Shown in pieces: positions 25,959 through 38,925 of a DNA stretch of 64,000 nt. Every line of letters starts with the position of its first letter. Position 1 is the stretch's first letter. Below the pieces are notes generated by a model, which made no database searches, was not told where the DNA came from, and worked only from the letters and a program-made list of their open reading frames with translations. This stretch comes from Gymnogyps californianus (Eukaryota > Chordata > Aves > Accipitriformes > Cathartidae), in assembly GCF_018139145.2 (NCBI RefSeq), contig NC_059471.1, positions 209,951,494 to 210,015,493 of the forward strand. The letters run 5' to 3'. The position numbers and the translations under genes were made by a program.

Positions 25959-26006
25959 AGGTCCCTTCCAACCCAAACTATTCTATGATTCCATGATTCT
26001 ATGATT
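24439..26006 (+). mobile_element. CR1 LINE, 5'-truncated (copy D)
   Basis: A 1.57-kb CR1 copy. It begins inside ORF2 at the Asn-Leu-Lys-x-x-(K)-(S)-Met-Gly region, upstream of the RT palm. It carries the whole RT core and C-terminal region in damaged form, then the 3' UTR (ggtcccttccaacccaaact) and a tail of three ATTCTATG-like units (attctatgattccatgattc...). It aligns block by block with copy F at 57010-58593. Orientation matches the majority of copies in the window. Confidence 0.95.
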
Positions 26007-29000
26007 GATGCTTTGCAGTCGAATTGTGATTCTGTAGCATTCTGGCTAACTGCAAATGTGAATTAAATGCTGTAGCAGAAACCATTATGCAGGAGATTAA
26101 AGATATAACACATTACTTTGCAAGTGAGAAAGGGCAGGAGATCACACAGAAAGCTACTACTAATCAAAAGAGTCAAGTGCAAAAGCCATTTCACTCATGT
26201 GAAACCTACCTTTTGTTGAAAACACATGTTAATCGGGTTTATTAAAATTCTGTCAGAAATGTGTAATCATCCACTGACTGTAGATATACACAATTTCAAA
26301 TTTTCTTTGGTGTTCAGGGCTGCTTGGCATCCTAGCTTTGGTTCAAGCTCATTCCTAATTGATTATATTGTAATAAAGGGTACGGGAAGGGGGTAGGAAG
26401 AAGAAGAAAGCTCAAAATTGCCTTCCAGGCATAAAATGTGTTTTGATTTACAGTTAATGAAACTTTTTTATTACTCAAATTACTCCTTAATATTGTAGCT
26501 GGATTACTCTGGAATGGGATTATCACACACATATGTCCCATTGGTCTACATCTCAGCAGTCAGGGTGGGTTTATTTTGGCGGGCTGGAAACAATGTCAGT
26601 GGTTCTCTTTTTATTTAAAGCAGCAGTTGGCACACTTGCAGAGTGCTTAATGGTTTGTTTTCAGAGAAAAGAAACTTGTTAAAATTTGGGAAAATGCTTT
26701 TATAATCTTAGATATGCAGATGTAGATGTAGATATATATGTGTGTATATATACATATTTATATGTATGCATATATATATACATATGTATAAATTTTAGAA
26801 GCCATTGAAATTTTAAAATTACCTCCTTTTTTAAGACTAAAATTGTCTTCCCAAATATTCAACCTCAGTCATACTTTCCCTCTTTTCATCTCCCAGTGAA
26901 TATCATTAAGAAGTGATCCTTATGAACTACAGTTCTTGATGGTTTCAAAGAGCAGCTTCAGTGTACTAGTTACTTGCCAAGGAAATTTTAGCAACATCTC
27001 ATTTTAGTTGTTGAATGGATTTAACAGCAACTTTTGCCAGAACGAATGATAACTAAGTCTCAAGAGCTTTGGTTTAGTCCTGTTAGGCCTGCAAAAGTTC
27101 AAATATACATCTGGGGGCCACTGAAACCACCGGAAGGCTTGTTGTTGGCTTCAGCTGTCTTTAGGAGTTGGCCTCAGAACTTGCATCAAGCACCCAATGT
27201 GTTTGGGTTCCTCCTTTCCCTCTTGGCCCCACGACCCCTGTCTTTTGAAAGACACCATCAGAAACCCAGGCCTCATTACACTGTTGAACGCCACTTGTTA
27301 CTTTTTTTAGTGGATGAATTTCTGAAGCCCTGCACCATTTCCACCTGCTTTGGCTGAAAATGTATTTCTTGGGTGCATCTCAATTCTTGGTTCCTGAAGT
27401 CCTTCATATGCAAAAGTCTTTGCTTAGACAGTCACTGCACAGACAAAACTTAGCCCAGACAGAATGCAATTGGATCAGCAGCACCGCATGGCTTGCTCGC
27501 ACAGGACGTTCCAGATGGGAATGCCATCATTTTTTTCCGGTTTCCTATAAATACCATTAATGCAAAACATTATTCCAAATTCATTTTAAAAACATTAGGC
27601 TGAAGTGAGTTAAAATTAGAATAAGCTTGTTAGATGAAATTCAAGATGCATGTAACACATCTTCAGGAACAGCCTTCATAATCTCTGAATAGTTTTATTA
27701 TTTTCTCTTCAATCCCATCATTTTTTCCTTTTTAATTAATTGGTAGAACACAGAGGTTTATACGCCCTAGTGTCTGATAGTAATGAATTCTTCCTTTGTA
27801 ATTTGATCTTGTCTTACTATATTTAAATCCTTCAGAACAGACAACAGACATGTCCTAATCGATTATTATAGAGATCTTTCCTTCTAGTATTTATATTGTC
27901 TCTTCCCAAACAAGACCCCACAGAGCTGACTAGCTAACTTTCCAACACACGCTCAATTCCTGTGAGGGTAAGCAGGAGTATAAAACCACAGATATTTGAT
28001 AATTTCTAATAGTTTGATTGTTCAAATTTAAATGAAATGAACACTTATTTTGAGAAAGCTTTCTTGTAGTCATATGTTTTCCTTTGCTTTGTCCCTGTTT
28101 TCTTTGAGTCTCAGCTTCTCTTCTGTCTCCTTGGGAATGATTTACTAAGGCTATACTACTTAAAAAGACTGAGGCTGTATGCTGCTGAATTAAACAAGCA
28201 ATATTTTAAACAAGTATCATATGCAATATAATCTTTTTCAGCCATTTGTGATTTATGTTTCTTGGTGTGTTAGATTAAAAAAAAAAAGACGTTTTTGTTT
28301 TTATTTACTCTTTTAAAATTTATCCTAAACTTTAGGGAGAACAATCATATCTTTCCTTCCATTTGTCAAGTTATTCCCGCTATCTTTCACATATGGACTG
28401 TATTCTCACTTGGAATATAAATTTCAAGCAGAAATTTTTCTTGTAGACTCAGAAATTACACTACAATAGGTTGTAAAATATAGTCCCAAATCTAATTCAA
28501 ATTGTTATGGCTTTTCCCTCTGCTTAATTACCTGTAAGAACCCTACTAAAAATGATTTATAAAGTAGTTTAATGCCGTATTTCAACAACTCTTTTCTGGA
28601 ATTTGTACTCTCTGTGTTGTAAATTTATAGAAGGTGATCTATCTTTAGCCTCCCTTGGAGGCTGCTTGCTTAGTGCTTGATGTGATGTTCAGTTTATCCT
28701 TTGTTGCTTTCTAAACACAGTAATCATGATCAATAGAAGAAAGATCCTGCCAGCTTTTGAAAAGTCTTGTGGCACTTTCTGGGAAATTATTTATTACTTT
28801 TCACAAAAGTGATGATTGCCTCTTTTCTTTTGTGTTTTTTCATTTTTGTAGATATTAAAATTTTTTAAGGATTTTTTTTTTTTTTTTGGTGAAGCTCAGC
28901 AATCTATCCAGGAAAAATAATTTTTTAATTAATGTTCTATTGAATCATGAAGCTGCTTTCTAGAAAAGATGAAAGAGAATGTTTCAATGGAAACGAATAA

Positions 29001-31631
29001 ACAAGTAGGTTCATGCTAAAAGTATCTGTGTAAGATGGATGACCAGGGGATCAAGAGTAGACTAAGGAGTGATATGGGAACTTTTTGATAATATACTCAG
29101 AGGCTGACAATGGGCATTTGATGGGGTCCAATCCCACACCTGTGGTTTGAAGATACAGTGTATTCTTGTGCATGAACTGTGTTTTAGGAAGTGAGTTTAC
29201 TCACATGGAGAACCACTATCTTCAAAAAATGTTAATTTCATGAATATCTCTGTGAATAAGTAGATATCCTATTTATCCTTTTAGTCTTAACATATGCCTT
29301 GCTTCTAAGTAATATGTTACTGGATCCTGCCTAGTGAACTGAAGGAGTCAGCAGAAATCCTAGCTCTGAGCTAGGACATAGAGGAGAAAGGCTCTCATAC
29401 TTCAGTATCTTTGCCATATACCATATAATAAACAAATGGAATATTATGGTTTAAGATATATGTCATTTTAATAAAAAGCACCAATGGTGTTTATCCCAAC
29501 AGTATTGCTCTTTTCTGATCACAACTGGTAAAATTACAATACCTAACTACCTCTGAATGGATTTTTTTTAATCCAGAAGTACTCCCAGTAATCTGCACGG
29601 GAATGAGTAAATTATTATGTAATGTGAATACGGATGTCATGATCTGGCTCTAATCTAATTTGTACATTAATATAGAAAATTAATGCATCCTAGAGAAAAG
29701 GAGAAAATGCTGCAAAAACTTTCTACTTTCCTTTGTGTGCCTGAGAATTGAAGTATCCATTTATTTGTTTTTTAATAACTGACTCATGGTATGGTGGAGT
29801 TTTGGGTCTCAGATAACTATTCTAATATTTTTTCTAACATCATGGCATTTCTGGCATGCCCGTGATAAAATAAATCTTCCTTACTTAGAGGAACCCTTTG
29901 AAAAACAATATTTGAATAGAATTTCTCTTGCTGAAGACAGCTGTCACTTTTGCTTCCCTTATCTCCTGGGTATCCAGGGTTGGAAAGTCTTCTTTTGAAT
30001 TTATTTTATCTTTCTACATTTGTTGCTCATATGGTAGACATTTGCTGACTCTATGGCATATGTGTTATTCAAACCCCAGTGACTAGAGTGTTTTGAACAG
30101 CCATGAGCCGTAATTCCAAACATATTAAGAGATTAAAATAATTGCACTGTTTAATTTTACAAGCTTTCCACAACAAACATAGCCACCCACTCCTATACTA
30201 AAAGAAAACGAAGTGACGACAAGGTCTACACTGTTTTCCAAGGTTAGCTGTGAAATGACTTTCTTAAACCTCATAGATTGAGATAATGGCCTTGCTGCCC
30301 TCGCACACTCAAGCCTTCCAGTAGGACTGGTTATAACATAACTAAATGAATTATTTCTGATCTTCACCTACAGCTCTTTTTAATAATATCATCAGGAACC
30401 ACATGAGTCTGAATTGCTACTGCCTGTTGGAAAAGCCCGTTAGTACCGTAGTGGTACATGAGCAGGGCTTGGGGACTTGTACCCGCTCATCTCTGCAGTG
30501 TGTTAGCCCAGGCTCTGGCTTGGTTTTGGTCTGTGCCACATAGCCCTCTCCTAGACAATGCTTGGCCAGTGTTAGAGGACCTCGTTTCTCAGGGGAATGT
30601 GGATGTGAGCTGTGCTGTGCCACCACCTCTCAGGGCCAGAGAAATGGCCATGGTCTGTTTCTTTCAACAAGACAGGTATAGCCAATGGACAATACATATA
30701 TGAAGACTGTGGTCCTTCCTGTGTGTCTATTTTATAGCTTAATGACATATGAAATATAAAATTATACCTAGATAGATAGAAAAAGAAAAAACATTCTAGT
30801 AATGCATGTTTAACTGGCTGACAGTTATACGCTGCATCTGGAGAGAGATCTGAGGATTCTGGGGATTTGGCTTCCAGATGGTCGAGGCCAGGGACCTGGT
30901 GGGAATTTTGACTCCCATCTGCTTGCAAAGCCAGGTTCTATGTTCATTTGCATGACAACATGAGGAAAAAAATAAACTATGTCTGATGATACATGCATCT
31001 ATACTACCTACGTCTTTTCATCATAACAGACTCATGTCCACACTGTTTATATATAAATCGATGTATGTATGTAATTTATTATTCTTCATGAATAACAGTA
31101 GAATAGTACCTTGGTATAAACTTTGATCCCTTTATTTTTTTCTTTTTATCTTAATTTAATCTAATCTTATTAGAGTAAGAGTAATCTTTGTCCTTCAAGT
31201 ATGAAATATCTACGAAGAGTACAAAGTACCTGAATCTTGTTACAAATGGAGGAAAAAAATCTCACACGATTAAGTTTTCCAGTGAGATTTCTGATTATTC
31301 CTTCTTGCAGTAAGGCGGGCACTGTTCCAAACAACACATTCTTTTTTTTCATATATATTTGAAGTACTTCAGCTTCCGCTAGAAACCTGAAAATACAGAG
31401 ACTTGCAAGGAAGTGCATTCCTGTGACATACGATAAGTCACAAGAGAGAAATACCTGTGCTTTCCATGATCAAGTATAAAAAAAAAGTGTGCATATTTCC
31501 AATAGTTTGGGAGATCATGAAATGTATTTACAAAAAAAAAAAAAAAGCTGGACTTAATCATTATAAATTTTGGACTTGTTTCTATAATGTTCCCAAAACC
31601 ACAAGGTTACAATTTCTGGCATAGAAAATCC
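26007..31631. other. Non-coding stretch, no gene seen
   Basis: AT-rich unique DNA with an AT/GT-rich simple stretch (listed separately) and a T17 run at 28872-28888. Two G+C-richer islands, 27030-27560 and 30420-30700, hold open frames of 107 and 81 codons. They have no recognisable domain and are open on both strands, so I do not call them genes. Confidence 0.6.
26731..26790. repeat. AT/GT-rich simple sequence
   Basis: About 60 bp of alternating purine-pyrimidine sequence made of TATA, TGTG and CATA units. It is an impure microsatellite. No gene function is implied. Confidence 0.9.
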
Positions 31632-31800
31632 TGGAAGCTGGGAGATATCCCTGGAAGCTGGAGGACCATAACTGCAAAGTGTCACTACATCCTTGCCCTG
31701 TTCATACTGTGTCCCCCTCCATTATGTCCACTGTCTGACATGTCAGAGACAAGAGACTGGGCTAGATGAACATTTAATCTGACCCTGTATGTTTGGTCTT
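31632..31800 (+). mobile_element. Ancient CR1-like LINE tail
   Basis: The right half, 31745-31800, contains gactgggctagatgaaca followed by tctgaccctgtatg. This is close to the 3' UTR block of old CR1 subfamilies shared with other reptiles (type: gggctagatggacc then tctgacccagtatgg). The upstream part fits more loosely and contains a 12-bp direct repeat (cctggaagctgg at about 31632 and 31652). No terminal 8-bp units survive. It is far more diverged than the other copies, consistent with an insertion that predates the bird lineage. Confidence 0.5.
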
Positions 31801-34800
31801 ATACAAAAATCACAACCCAAAAGACTCAAGGTTTGCAGAGGAATAAATTTGTACAAAATCATCTTCTCCAAATCAATGGTAAAACTTCCATGACAGACAT
31901 TCAAAATACCAAATGGTCCCCTAAATTCTTTGGGAACATCCAGCTCTGAATCCAAGCACCAACCAGCTCACCTTTTTGATACACCTCTGAGCAGAATATA
32001 CAAATTATTTCTCCTTTCATCGCAATTTTGCATCGACACGTTCTGCTGCCATAAACTTATTTCCCTGAAGTTATAACTGGGTTGATCCCATACAGTAAAA
32101 GTATGCTGTTTAGCTTCAGTCATGCTTGTAAAATGTTGATGAAAGTTTCTGGCCTTAATGTTAGAGAAGTATTCAAAAGGGAAGTGGTTTTCCAAGTGTG
32201 ATTAAATGCTGATTAAAAAGATATGGAGAGATCCAACTAAATTCAGCTTATTTTTCTCTGTTTCTTGCATTATCCATTTCTCTACTTAAAAAGAGCACTC
32301 AAATTCCAGTTTTTGTAGGACTTTATTTCATTTTTTAGAGGATTTCTGGTAAGAAGAGAAGGAATTAGGGTGTAAGAAGGAAGTAGTTACTTGTACTTTT
32401 TTAGCTACTTTCTTGACAATGTTTTGGGGAGTTTTTAAGTGGACTTTAATATAAACCAAATCACAGGATGCTAATAGAGATTTGTTTAATCTCAAAGAAA
32501 AATTAATTTAGAAAATGAATAGTTTTCATAAAGGCAGAAACAGGTTTTGAAGTCAGAAAACAAAAACATTACTGTGTGATTAGGTCAAACAATAACACGG
32601 TACAAATATCACCCCACTGGAACAAGACTCAAAGCTTCAGTATGTTAACAATCAGTGGCCCTCACCCAGCAAAGGATCTAAATGTGAAGCTGAGCATATG
32701 AGATATCCCATTAAAACTAATGGCATAGGTAAAATTAGGTACATTTGTGAATCCCTTCCTGGCCCATGCCTGTGATTTGTTTGCACAGTTATCAAAAAAT
32801 TGCAGAAGGCAATGGATATGGGGAAACTAGATGACTAAGAAAAAAGAAAAAAGAATGGGAGAAAAAGACTAATTTCAGAAAGCTGCTGAAATGTCCACTC
32901 AGGTTCAACAAAAGCGCCTGAATTTCTGACTCGGTCACGGTGAACACAGAATCTCCAGTTTTAATCTCCAAAGGGCACGGACAGTAACCCTGGAAGCATG
33001 TTGCAGATGTTGTCTCTATAATCAACTACAGCACAGGCTCCAAAAGCTCGTTAGAAGACTCAGCTTTGTAGCCATGTCTCCAAATACTCCTCTCCTTTTC
33101 CCACATATCTAGTCACACTCTTCTCATTTCACCATGCTGTAGTCCCATAAACTGAGTTTTACGTGAAGGCTTGTCTGTTACTAAGTGACAATCATCCTTT
33201 CAAGTTAACTCAATTTCTGATCTTCCCAGTGCTAGAAAAAGACTTTATCTGAGATGTGGACTCCAAGTGAAGCAGCTGGCCCGAACATGTTCAGAGGAAA
33301 TAATATTTCAGCACAATAGAAATCATGTGTGGAAGCTTTAGGAACTGCCTCTAAAGCTGACATATGTGCCCCTTATTTCCTCCCTCTCCCTAACAATGCT
33401 AATGAGGCTTAGATTGGCTGGTGACTTTAAAAATTTAAGACAGTAATCAGGAGCTAAATCACGCACTCCATCATGCTGCTCTCCCTTGTGGTAGAGAGGT
33501 CTATTGTGGATTCAGAAGGTGTCGAATCTATTCCTTGGATAGTTCTGATATTTTTCCCTTCGATTCTGCAGCTGCTCCTTTCATGTCACTTTTGTTCTAT
33601 CCTATTTCTCCTGCTCATTGCTCACTGATATAAACTCTGCTTTACATCTGGGAAAGTTCTCCAGACCACTTCCTGAACCTACAGACACTGGTAAGAGTAA
33701 TAGTAATAATAATGAAACATTTATGTATATATTACTCCTGTCTGTAAAATACTTGGGGCTCTGTGCAAAAACAAACGCCACCCAATCAAAATAAATAGAA
33801 TAAAACCATCATAAATACATTAAATAAAATACAAACAGGTTTGCAGGTGCTTGGACCCAAGGTCACCCAGACACGTGTTTTAGCTCAGCGTAGATTGTAG
33901 CAAAGTCTGCATAGCCATTAATTGAGTTAATCCTATTGCAGCAGTTTCTACAATGAAGTTCAGGCTCTTGCATAAGCATGTGTTTATTTTGTACATAAGC
34001 ATGGACTTAGCTTTAAATCCATTTGAGCAGCATGTGTTCAATACACCTGCTATTCTGCTGACAAATTGTCATTTCCACCCCTGTGTCTACAAAGAGCAAT
34101 AATACACCGAAGACAATCAAGCCAATTGCCTTAACTGCTGAACTGAGGCAAGATTCTCTGTGCTACTGCAGAGAGAGATATATATATATCCCCTGGTATT
34201 CACATGAGTCTTGATATATTGATAAACCAGTAATATTGATATAGTGGTATAATACTGGCATACTGATATAAATATCCACTGGCAGACCAGTGCTGTTCTA
34301 AACTTCCTCAGCAATCTTTGCCTCTCCTATTTATCTCTTTTCATCTCATATAGTCACTGTCCAGTGTGTTCTCTCCTAAGCTGTGCAACCAACTTTCTTC
34401 CCTCAGTGACAGCCCAGTCCTGGCCATCATGCCAAAAATGCTCTTTTGCTACATTACTTGGTTGACTTGTGTTTTCCTCTGCTGGTGTGATTAAATAAAT
34501 AATCTGCATTCAGATCTCAGCAAAATCCAGTGGGACTATATGTCCAAGTCACTGGGATATTTTTTCAGATAACCACACTACATGATTGTTCTTGCTTCAG
34601 CATTTGAAAAGTAGTCATCCAACTCACTTCTGAAACAACAATGATGAATAATCTACCAAATGCCTTAAAGTCTCCTTTCTGCCTCTGTAGTTTTGCATGG
34701 ATATTATCCACCCCGGGAAATGTCCTGTTCCTCAACTTCATGACGGCCCATTTTCGTTTCAGATTGCATGGAGCTGTTTTCCTTGGCATTGGGACTGACT

Positions 34801-37800
34801 GAATGAATCATCCCCATCATGCACAGCAGGGCTGTCTGGGACGGGGTGGTTGAGTAAATCGCTGAAGTGTTCCTTCTTGCTTTCCCCTTCTTTCATCAAG
34901 ATCTTACCATCTTTAGTCTGACTGTGGTTTTAACAATTCATAAGCATGTCTCACATTTCCTTCATAAGCATGTAGGTGGCATTTAACTAACCCTAATTTT
35001 AGCGGTTCAAATGTTAGTCATTTTGACTTAACTCATCATCTGGTCTTCCTCTAGAGTCAGCACAGAGAGACTGGCAGCTTCAGCAGATTCATTGCACCTA
35101 AAGGTGTCCAAAACAGTTACACTATACATCTGTCTTTAATTCTAATATCAGCTTCTTGAGTCAGTTCTTTTTGTCACTTCTTATACTTTCACTTTTTCTA
35201 TTTCATCCTATCCAGGACTCTCAATTAACTCCTTTGTAGGGTGAACTGCAAATGCACTGAATTCTTGGAGACCTAGAGAGGTATTCAGGGCATAGTGAGA
35301 CATTGGTAAAAATCTTACCGATAAGATCGTCTTAATTACTTTTGTCTGAATCATTTTTATGACATTTATAATGACATAGAATATAATCAGATTGAATCAG
35401 ATGAATTAGTCAAAGCCTAAAAGTGTTTGAATCTGTTGAAGTCAAAGGCAATAATAGCATAATTCAGTATGAACAATGGCTTTTCTTCTTCTCTTTCATA
35501 TCATTGAAATGTGCCTTGTAACTATATACAGGTCTACGATTCTCAACTTGACAAATTCCTCTAGGTAAGGCTGTAAAAACTGCTTATTTCAGGAAGAGTA
35601 AGTATGGAGGCAGCTGGTCAAAAAAAGAGATACTTTGATGATTTTTGAAATTTCACACTGATTCCGGTTTTGAAATCTTCAAAAGGAATTCACATCCTCT
35701 GCTTTCATATATTTCATATACCTGTTTTGTAGTTAGAAACTATTTTCAAAACATATGTTATGACAATAATATCTTAAAGATCATTATTTTTGTTTCCCAT
35801 TACAATAATGGGAACAATTGACAAAAAAAATAGTATCAGTATTCATGAAGACTTTTCAAGGCATTGCTTCTGGGATGGGATTTATTTCACCTGAAATATA
35901 CTGTGTAAATGTAAGCATGTAGTTTAAGGTGGTCATCTAGACTTCATCTAGTGTCAAGAGAGTCAGGTGTCACGAGTCTGCTCTGGAAGATCACAGGGAT
36001 AATCTGAGACAGGTACCCAAGACAGAAGAATATTGAAGTGACTGTTTTGGTGCACTAAGCTCCAGGGACACAGATGTCTTGCTTATATTTGATGCCAGCT
36101 CTGAGACTATCAAAGTTAGGTAAGGTGAAGAGTCCTATCCAATGACTATAAATATGGTAGACTGATGAATGTGGTATGCTCTTACAAGATACGTCTCTTT
36201 GAGCATCTTGATGTAGGTGCTGACCCCTTATGTTGCAGTATAAATTAATGACAGACGATTGTTAGTACACAAAACCATTTACAGCCACACAGAAATCTCT
36301 TCTTGCAGTATAAAGTCTACATGATAGGAAATATACTTTTTTTTTTGTAGTACTCATCTACTGTCACGAGAAACTGCCATCTTCTTGGGCAAAGATAAGA
36401 CTGAATACAAGAATTAGGCAGCAGGATTGAATATGGTGCTGACCAGTTGCCTTTTATAAACCTAGTAAAAGATTCATGGAAGTCACTGGGCTCTCCCCAT
36501 TGAAGTCAGTAAGCTTTGTATGGTGCTTATAGGCAGCCAGTAGAAGGAACAAAACCACTGCAGCTCAGTCCAGTGGTTTACTGCATTCTGAAGCAGAACT
36601 TGCCTTTGAGGAATGGGGAATACCACAGCCATAACTGGTGGAAGTGTTTTTCAAATATTTTTTCTTAATTCACATTTGAGAATTCAGTTTTGAAATGTAA
36701 AAACTGACTGCAAATTAGGATTGGGAAAGAGCTGGGTAAAATCATAAGAAAATAATAAAGCCTATTTTTAAAAATTCCAAATGACTTTGGAATGATGAAA
36801 TTGCTGAGTGCTTCCACAACTAGCTGAATGACATTATCCCAGAGGACATATGTAGCTACTTTGAGGTTATAATGAAATATCTAATGAAGAAGCTGACAAA
36901 TAAATAGAAAATGTGATGCCATTTAAAAAAAAAAAAAAATCCTTTCTTTCTATTTAAGCTTGTGTCCATTAGTTTATGATTCAAGAAGGGAAACAGTATT
37001 GACAGAAGAATACAAACTTCTCAGCCTTTCACAGTTCAGAGTTCTGAGCTGGAAGGAAAGAAGCTGAACCCCAGACACACAAAGAAATGCTCGGAATAGT
37101 GAGATGGTAACAGGAATTCAGACTGCATGTACTAAAGATAGGCTTTTAAGCCTCTCTGACAAATAAGGATCAAGGCTCCATCTCATACAGTCCATACACT
37201 CTGTGCTTTGTGTGTGAGTTAATATTATATGACATGACTCATATAATATGCACAAGAGTGCATTATTAATGTTTGACCCACTGAAAATGCCAAAAAAACC
37301 AACTGGGCTGAAGTGCCGACATAACGTGATCTGCTCTGTGGGGAAGGTAAGTGGCAGAAGCCTCTGTCCAGCTCCCTAACATTTCTGTTTGGAAGGACTG
37401 GCATCAAATGAGACATTTCACAGTAGGCATGACTAGGTCAAAACCATTTTAATTTAGAGGAAGGTTTCTGACTGAAGGTTTATACGGGAACACAGCTATA
37501 TACATTAACAATTATTTACTTTCTGGTTTGGAATATGCTTGTTTGATATTGAGCTTTCTGGTGTTCTGCATTTGCTACAGCTGTAGATGAAGATACTAAA
37601 AACTTAACCAAAGCTGTTCTTGGTTAGGCCAACAGTCTTTCCAGTCACATATTCTCTCATCAGTCACTGATGGATGCTTAGGGAAGAAATTAAAGACAGG
37701 ATGAAAATGGAGTCTTGCTTCTAAAAACACATTCCTTTAAAGCATTCCTTTAACCTCCAGTTTTTGTTGCTTACAAACGTCTTGTGCAGGAGAAAATGTC

Positions 37801-37932
37801 TTCAAATTTATTAGCCCTTGATTGATTTTTCTTTATGAATTTTTTAGCTGTCTTTTGAATATATTTTCCTTCAAGGACTTCAACATTTACAAATTTACTG
37901 ACTCTCTTTTGCCTGAGAATAAAGCTTTTAAT
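31801..37932. other. Non-coding stretch, no gene seen
   Basis: AT-rich unique sequence with short A and T runs (for example about 36924-36938) and a small (AT)n patch near 34176-34189. The open frames are short and unrelated to known proteins. No RNA gene or mobile element was recognised. Confidence 0.6.
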
Positions 37933-37937
37933 CTTTG
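37933..37937. repeat. Target-site duplication CTTTG, left copy
   Basis: The five bases directly before the LTR are identical to the five directly after it (38921-38925). This is the mark of integrase-mediated insertion. A 5-bp length fits ERVL-like (class III) elements better than ERVK-like ones, which usually make 6 bp. Confidence 0.88.
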
Positions 37938-38044
37938 TGTGCTGGGTTCGTGTAGCGGGGGAGGGGCTCCAGGGGTGGCTCCTGTGAGAAGCTGCTAGAA
38001 GCTTCCCCGGCTCCAACCCAGACCCGCCTCTGGCCAAGGCCGAG

Positions 38045-38087
38045 CCAATCAGCAATGGTGGTAGTGCCTCTGTGATAGCATATTTAA
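38045..38087 (+). promoter_or_regulatory. LTR promoter elements: CCAAT and TATA-like boxes
   Basis: A CCAAT box at 38045-38049 and TATTTAA at 38081-38087 lie about 32 bp apart in the U3 part. Transcription would start roughly 25-30 bp further on, near the purine-rich stretch at 38100-38155. The arrangement is typical of a retroviral polymerase II promoter. Present activity cannot be judged from sequence. Confidence 0.5.
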
Positions 38088-38237
38088 GACAAGGAAAAGA
38101 CTGCTGAGAAAGAGGGTGGAGGGAGAAGAAGATGGAGGAGGAAGAAGAAGAGCTAGAGTGAAGAGAGGTGTGGGATGTGAGAGAAACAACCATGCAGACA
38201 CCGAGGCCAGTGAAGAAGGAGAGGGAGGAGGTGCGGG

Positions 38238-38502
38238 GGAGCAGAGATTCCCCTGCAGGCCATGGTGAGAGGGCAGGCTGTCCCCCTGCAGCCCGTGGAG
38301 GTTAACGGTGGAGCAGAGATTCCCCTGCAGCCCATGGAGGACCCCACGCCGGAGCAGGTGGCTGGGCCCAGAAAAGGCCGTGACTCTGTAGGAAAGCCCA
38401 CGCTGGAGCAGTTTGCAGAGGACTGCAGCCTGTGGAAAGGACTTGAGTTGGAGAAACTCATGGAGGGCTGACCCCCGTGAGAAGGACCCCACGCTGGGGC
38501 AG
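38238..38502 (+). repeat. Imperfect internal repeat modules in the LTR
   Basis: A 15-bp motif (ccctgcagcccatgg and near variants) occurs at 38251, 38284 and 38323, with a more worn copy near 38423. A second motif (ccacgctggagcag and variants) occurs at 38344, 38398 and 38489. The first and third copies of the first motif sit in a longer 28-bp match (38238-38265 and 38310-38337). The modules probably arose by duplication within the LTR and may have carried transcription factor sites. Confidence 0.75.
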
Positions 38503-38727
38503 GGGAAGAGTGTGAGGAGTCCTCTCCCCAAGGAGGAAGGAGCGGCAGAGACGATGTGGGACGAACTGACCGCAGCCCCCATTCCCACCCCCTGTGCCAC
38601 TGTGTGGGAGGAGGTAGAGGAATCGGGAGCAAAGCTGAGCCCGGGAAGAAGGGAGGGGTGGGGGGAGGTGTGTTTTTAAGATATGGTTCTATTTCTCATC
38701 ATCCTACTCTGATTTGATTGGTACCAA

Positions 38728-38733
38728 ATTAAA
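38728..38733 (+). terminator. Likely LTR polyadenylation signal ATTAAA
   Basis: A variant poly(A) signal about 190 bp before the LTR end, followed by a T-rich stretch. It supports the plus orientation. The distance to the LTR end leaves room for a U5 region. Confidence 0.45.
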
Positions 38734-38920
38734 TTGATTTATTTTTCCCCAAAATGAGTCTGTTTTGCCTGTGACTGTAATTGGTGAGTGATGTCTCCCT
38801 GTCCTTGTCTCGACCCACGAGCCTTTTGTTGTATTTTCTCCTCCCCATCCCACTGCAGGGGGGAGGAGTGAGCGAGCGGCTGCGTGGTGCTTTGTTGCTG
38901 GCTGGGCTTAAACCACAACA

Positions 38921-38925
38921 CTTTG
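38921..38925. repeat. Target-site duplication CTTTG, right copy
   Basis: Identical to the five bases before the LTR. It closes the solo LTR and shows that no deletion crossed either boundary. Confidence 0.88.

Larger units (their letters stand above)
37938..38920 (+). mobile_element. Solo LTR of an endogenous retrovirus, probably ERVL-like
   Basis: A 983-bp long terminal repeat. It starts TGTGCTGGG, ends ACCACAACA (so it has TG...CA ends) and sits between perfect CTTTG duplications. It is much richer in G+C and CpG than the flanks. A CCAAT box (38045) and a TATA-like box (38081) lie near the 5' end and an ATTAAA signal at 38728, which sets the plus orientation. No gag, pol or env and no second LTR occur nearby, so the internal part was lost by LTR-LTR recombination. 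I recognise the family as one scattered through bird genomes but do not assign a Repbase name. Open frames crossing it on both strands are side effects of its base composition. Confidence 0.9.

Noticed and set aside
27034..27560. Consecutive plus-strand open frames of 107 and 66 codons in a G+C-richer patch
   Set aside because: They are in different frames, have no shared domain, no recognisable homology and no good splice signals. They could be a conserved non-coding patch, but this cannot be supported from one sequence.
30417..30928. Open frames of 69-118 codons on both strands in a G+C-richer island
   Set aside because: Open on both strands with no recognisable product. The openness follows from base composition.
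37771..38632. Three overlapping minus-strand open frames of 140-183 codons across the LTR
   Set aside because: They are low-complexity (Ser/Pro/Leu-rich), lie antisense to the LTR, overlap each other in different frames and partly arise from its purine-rich tract. They are composition artefacts of a GC-rich repeat.
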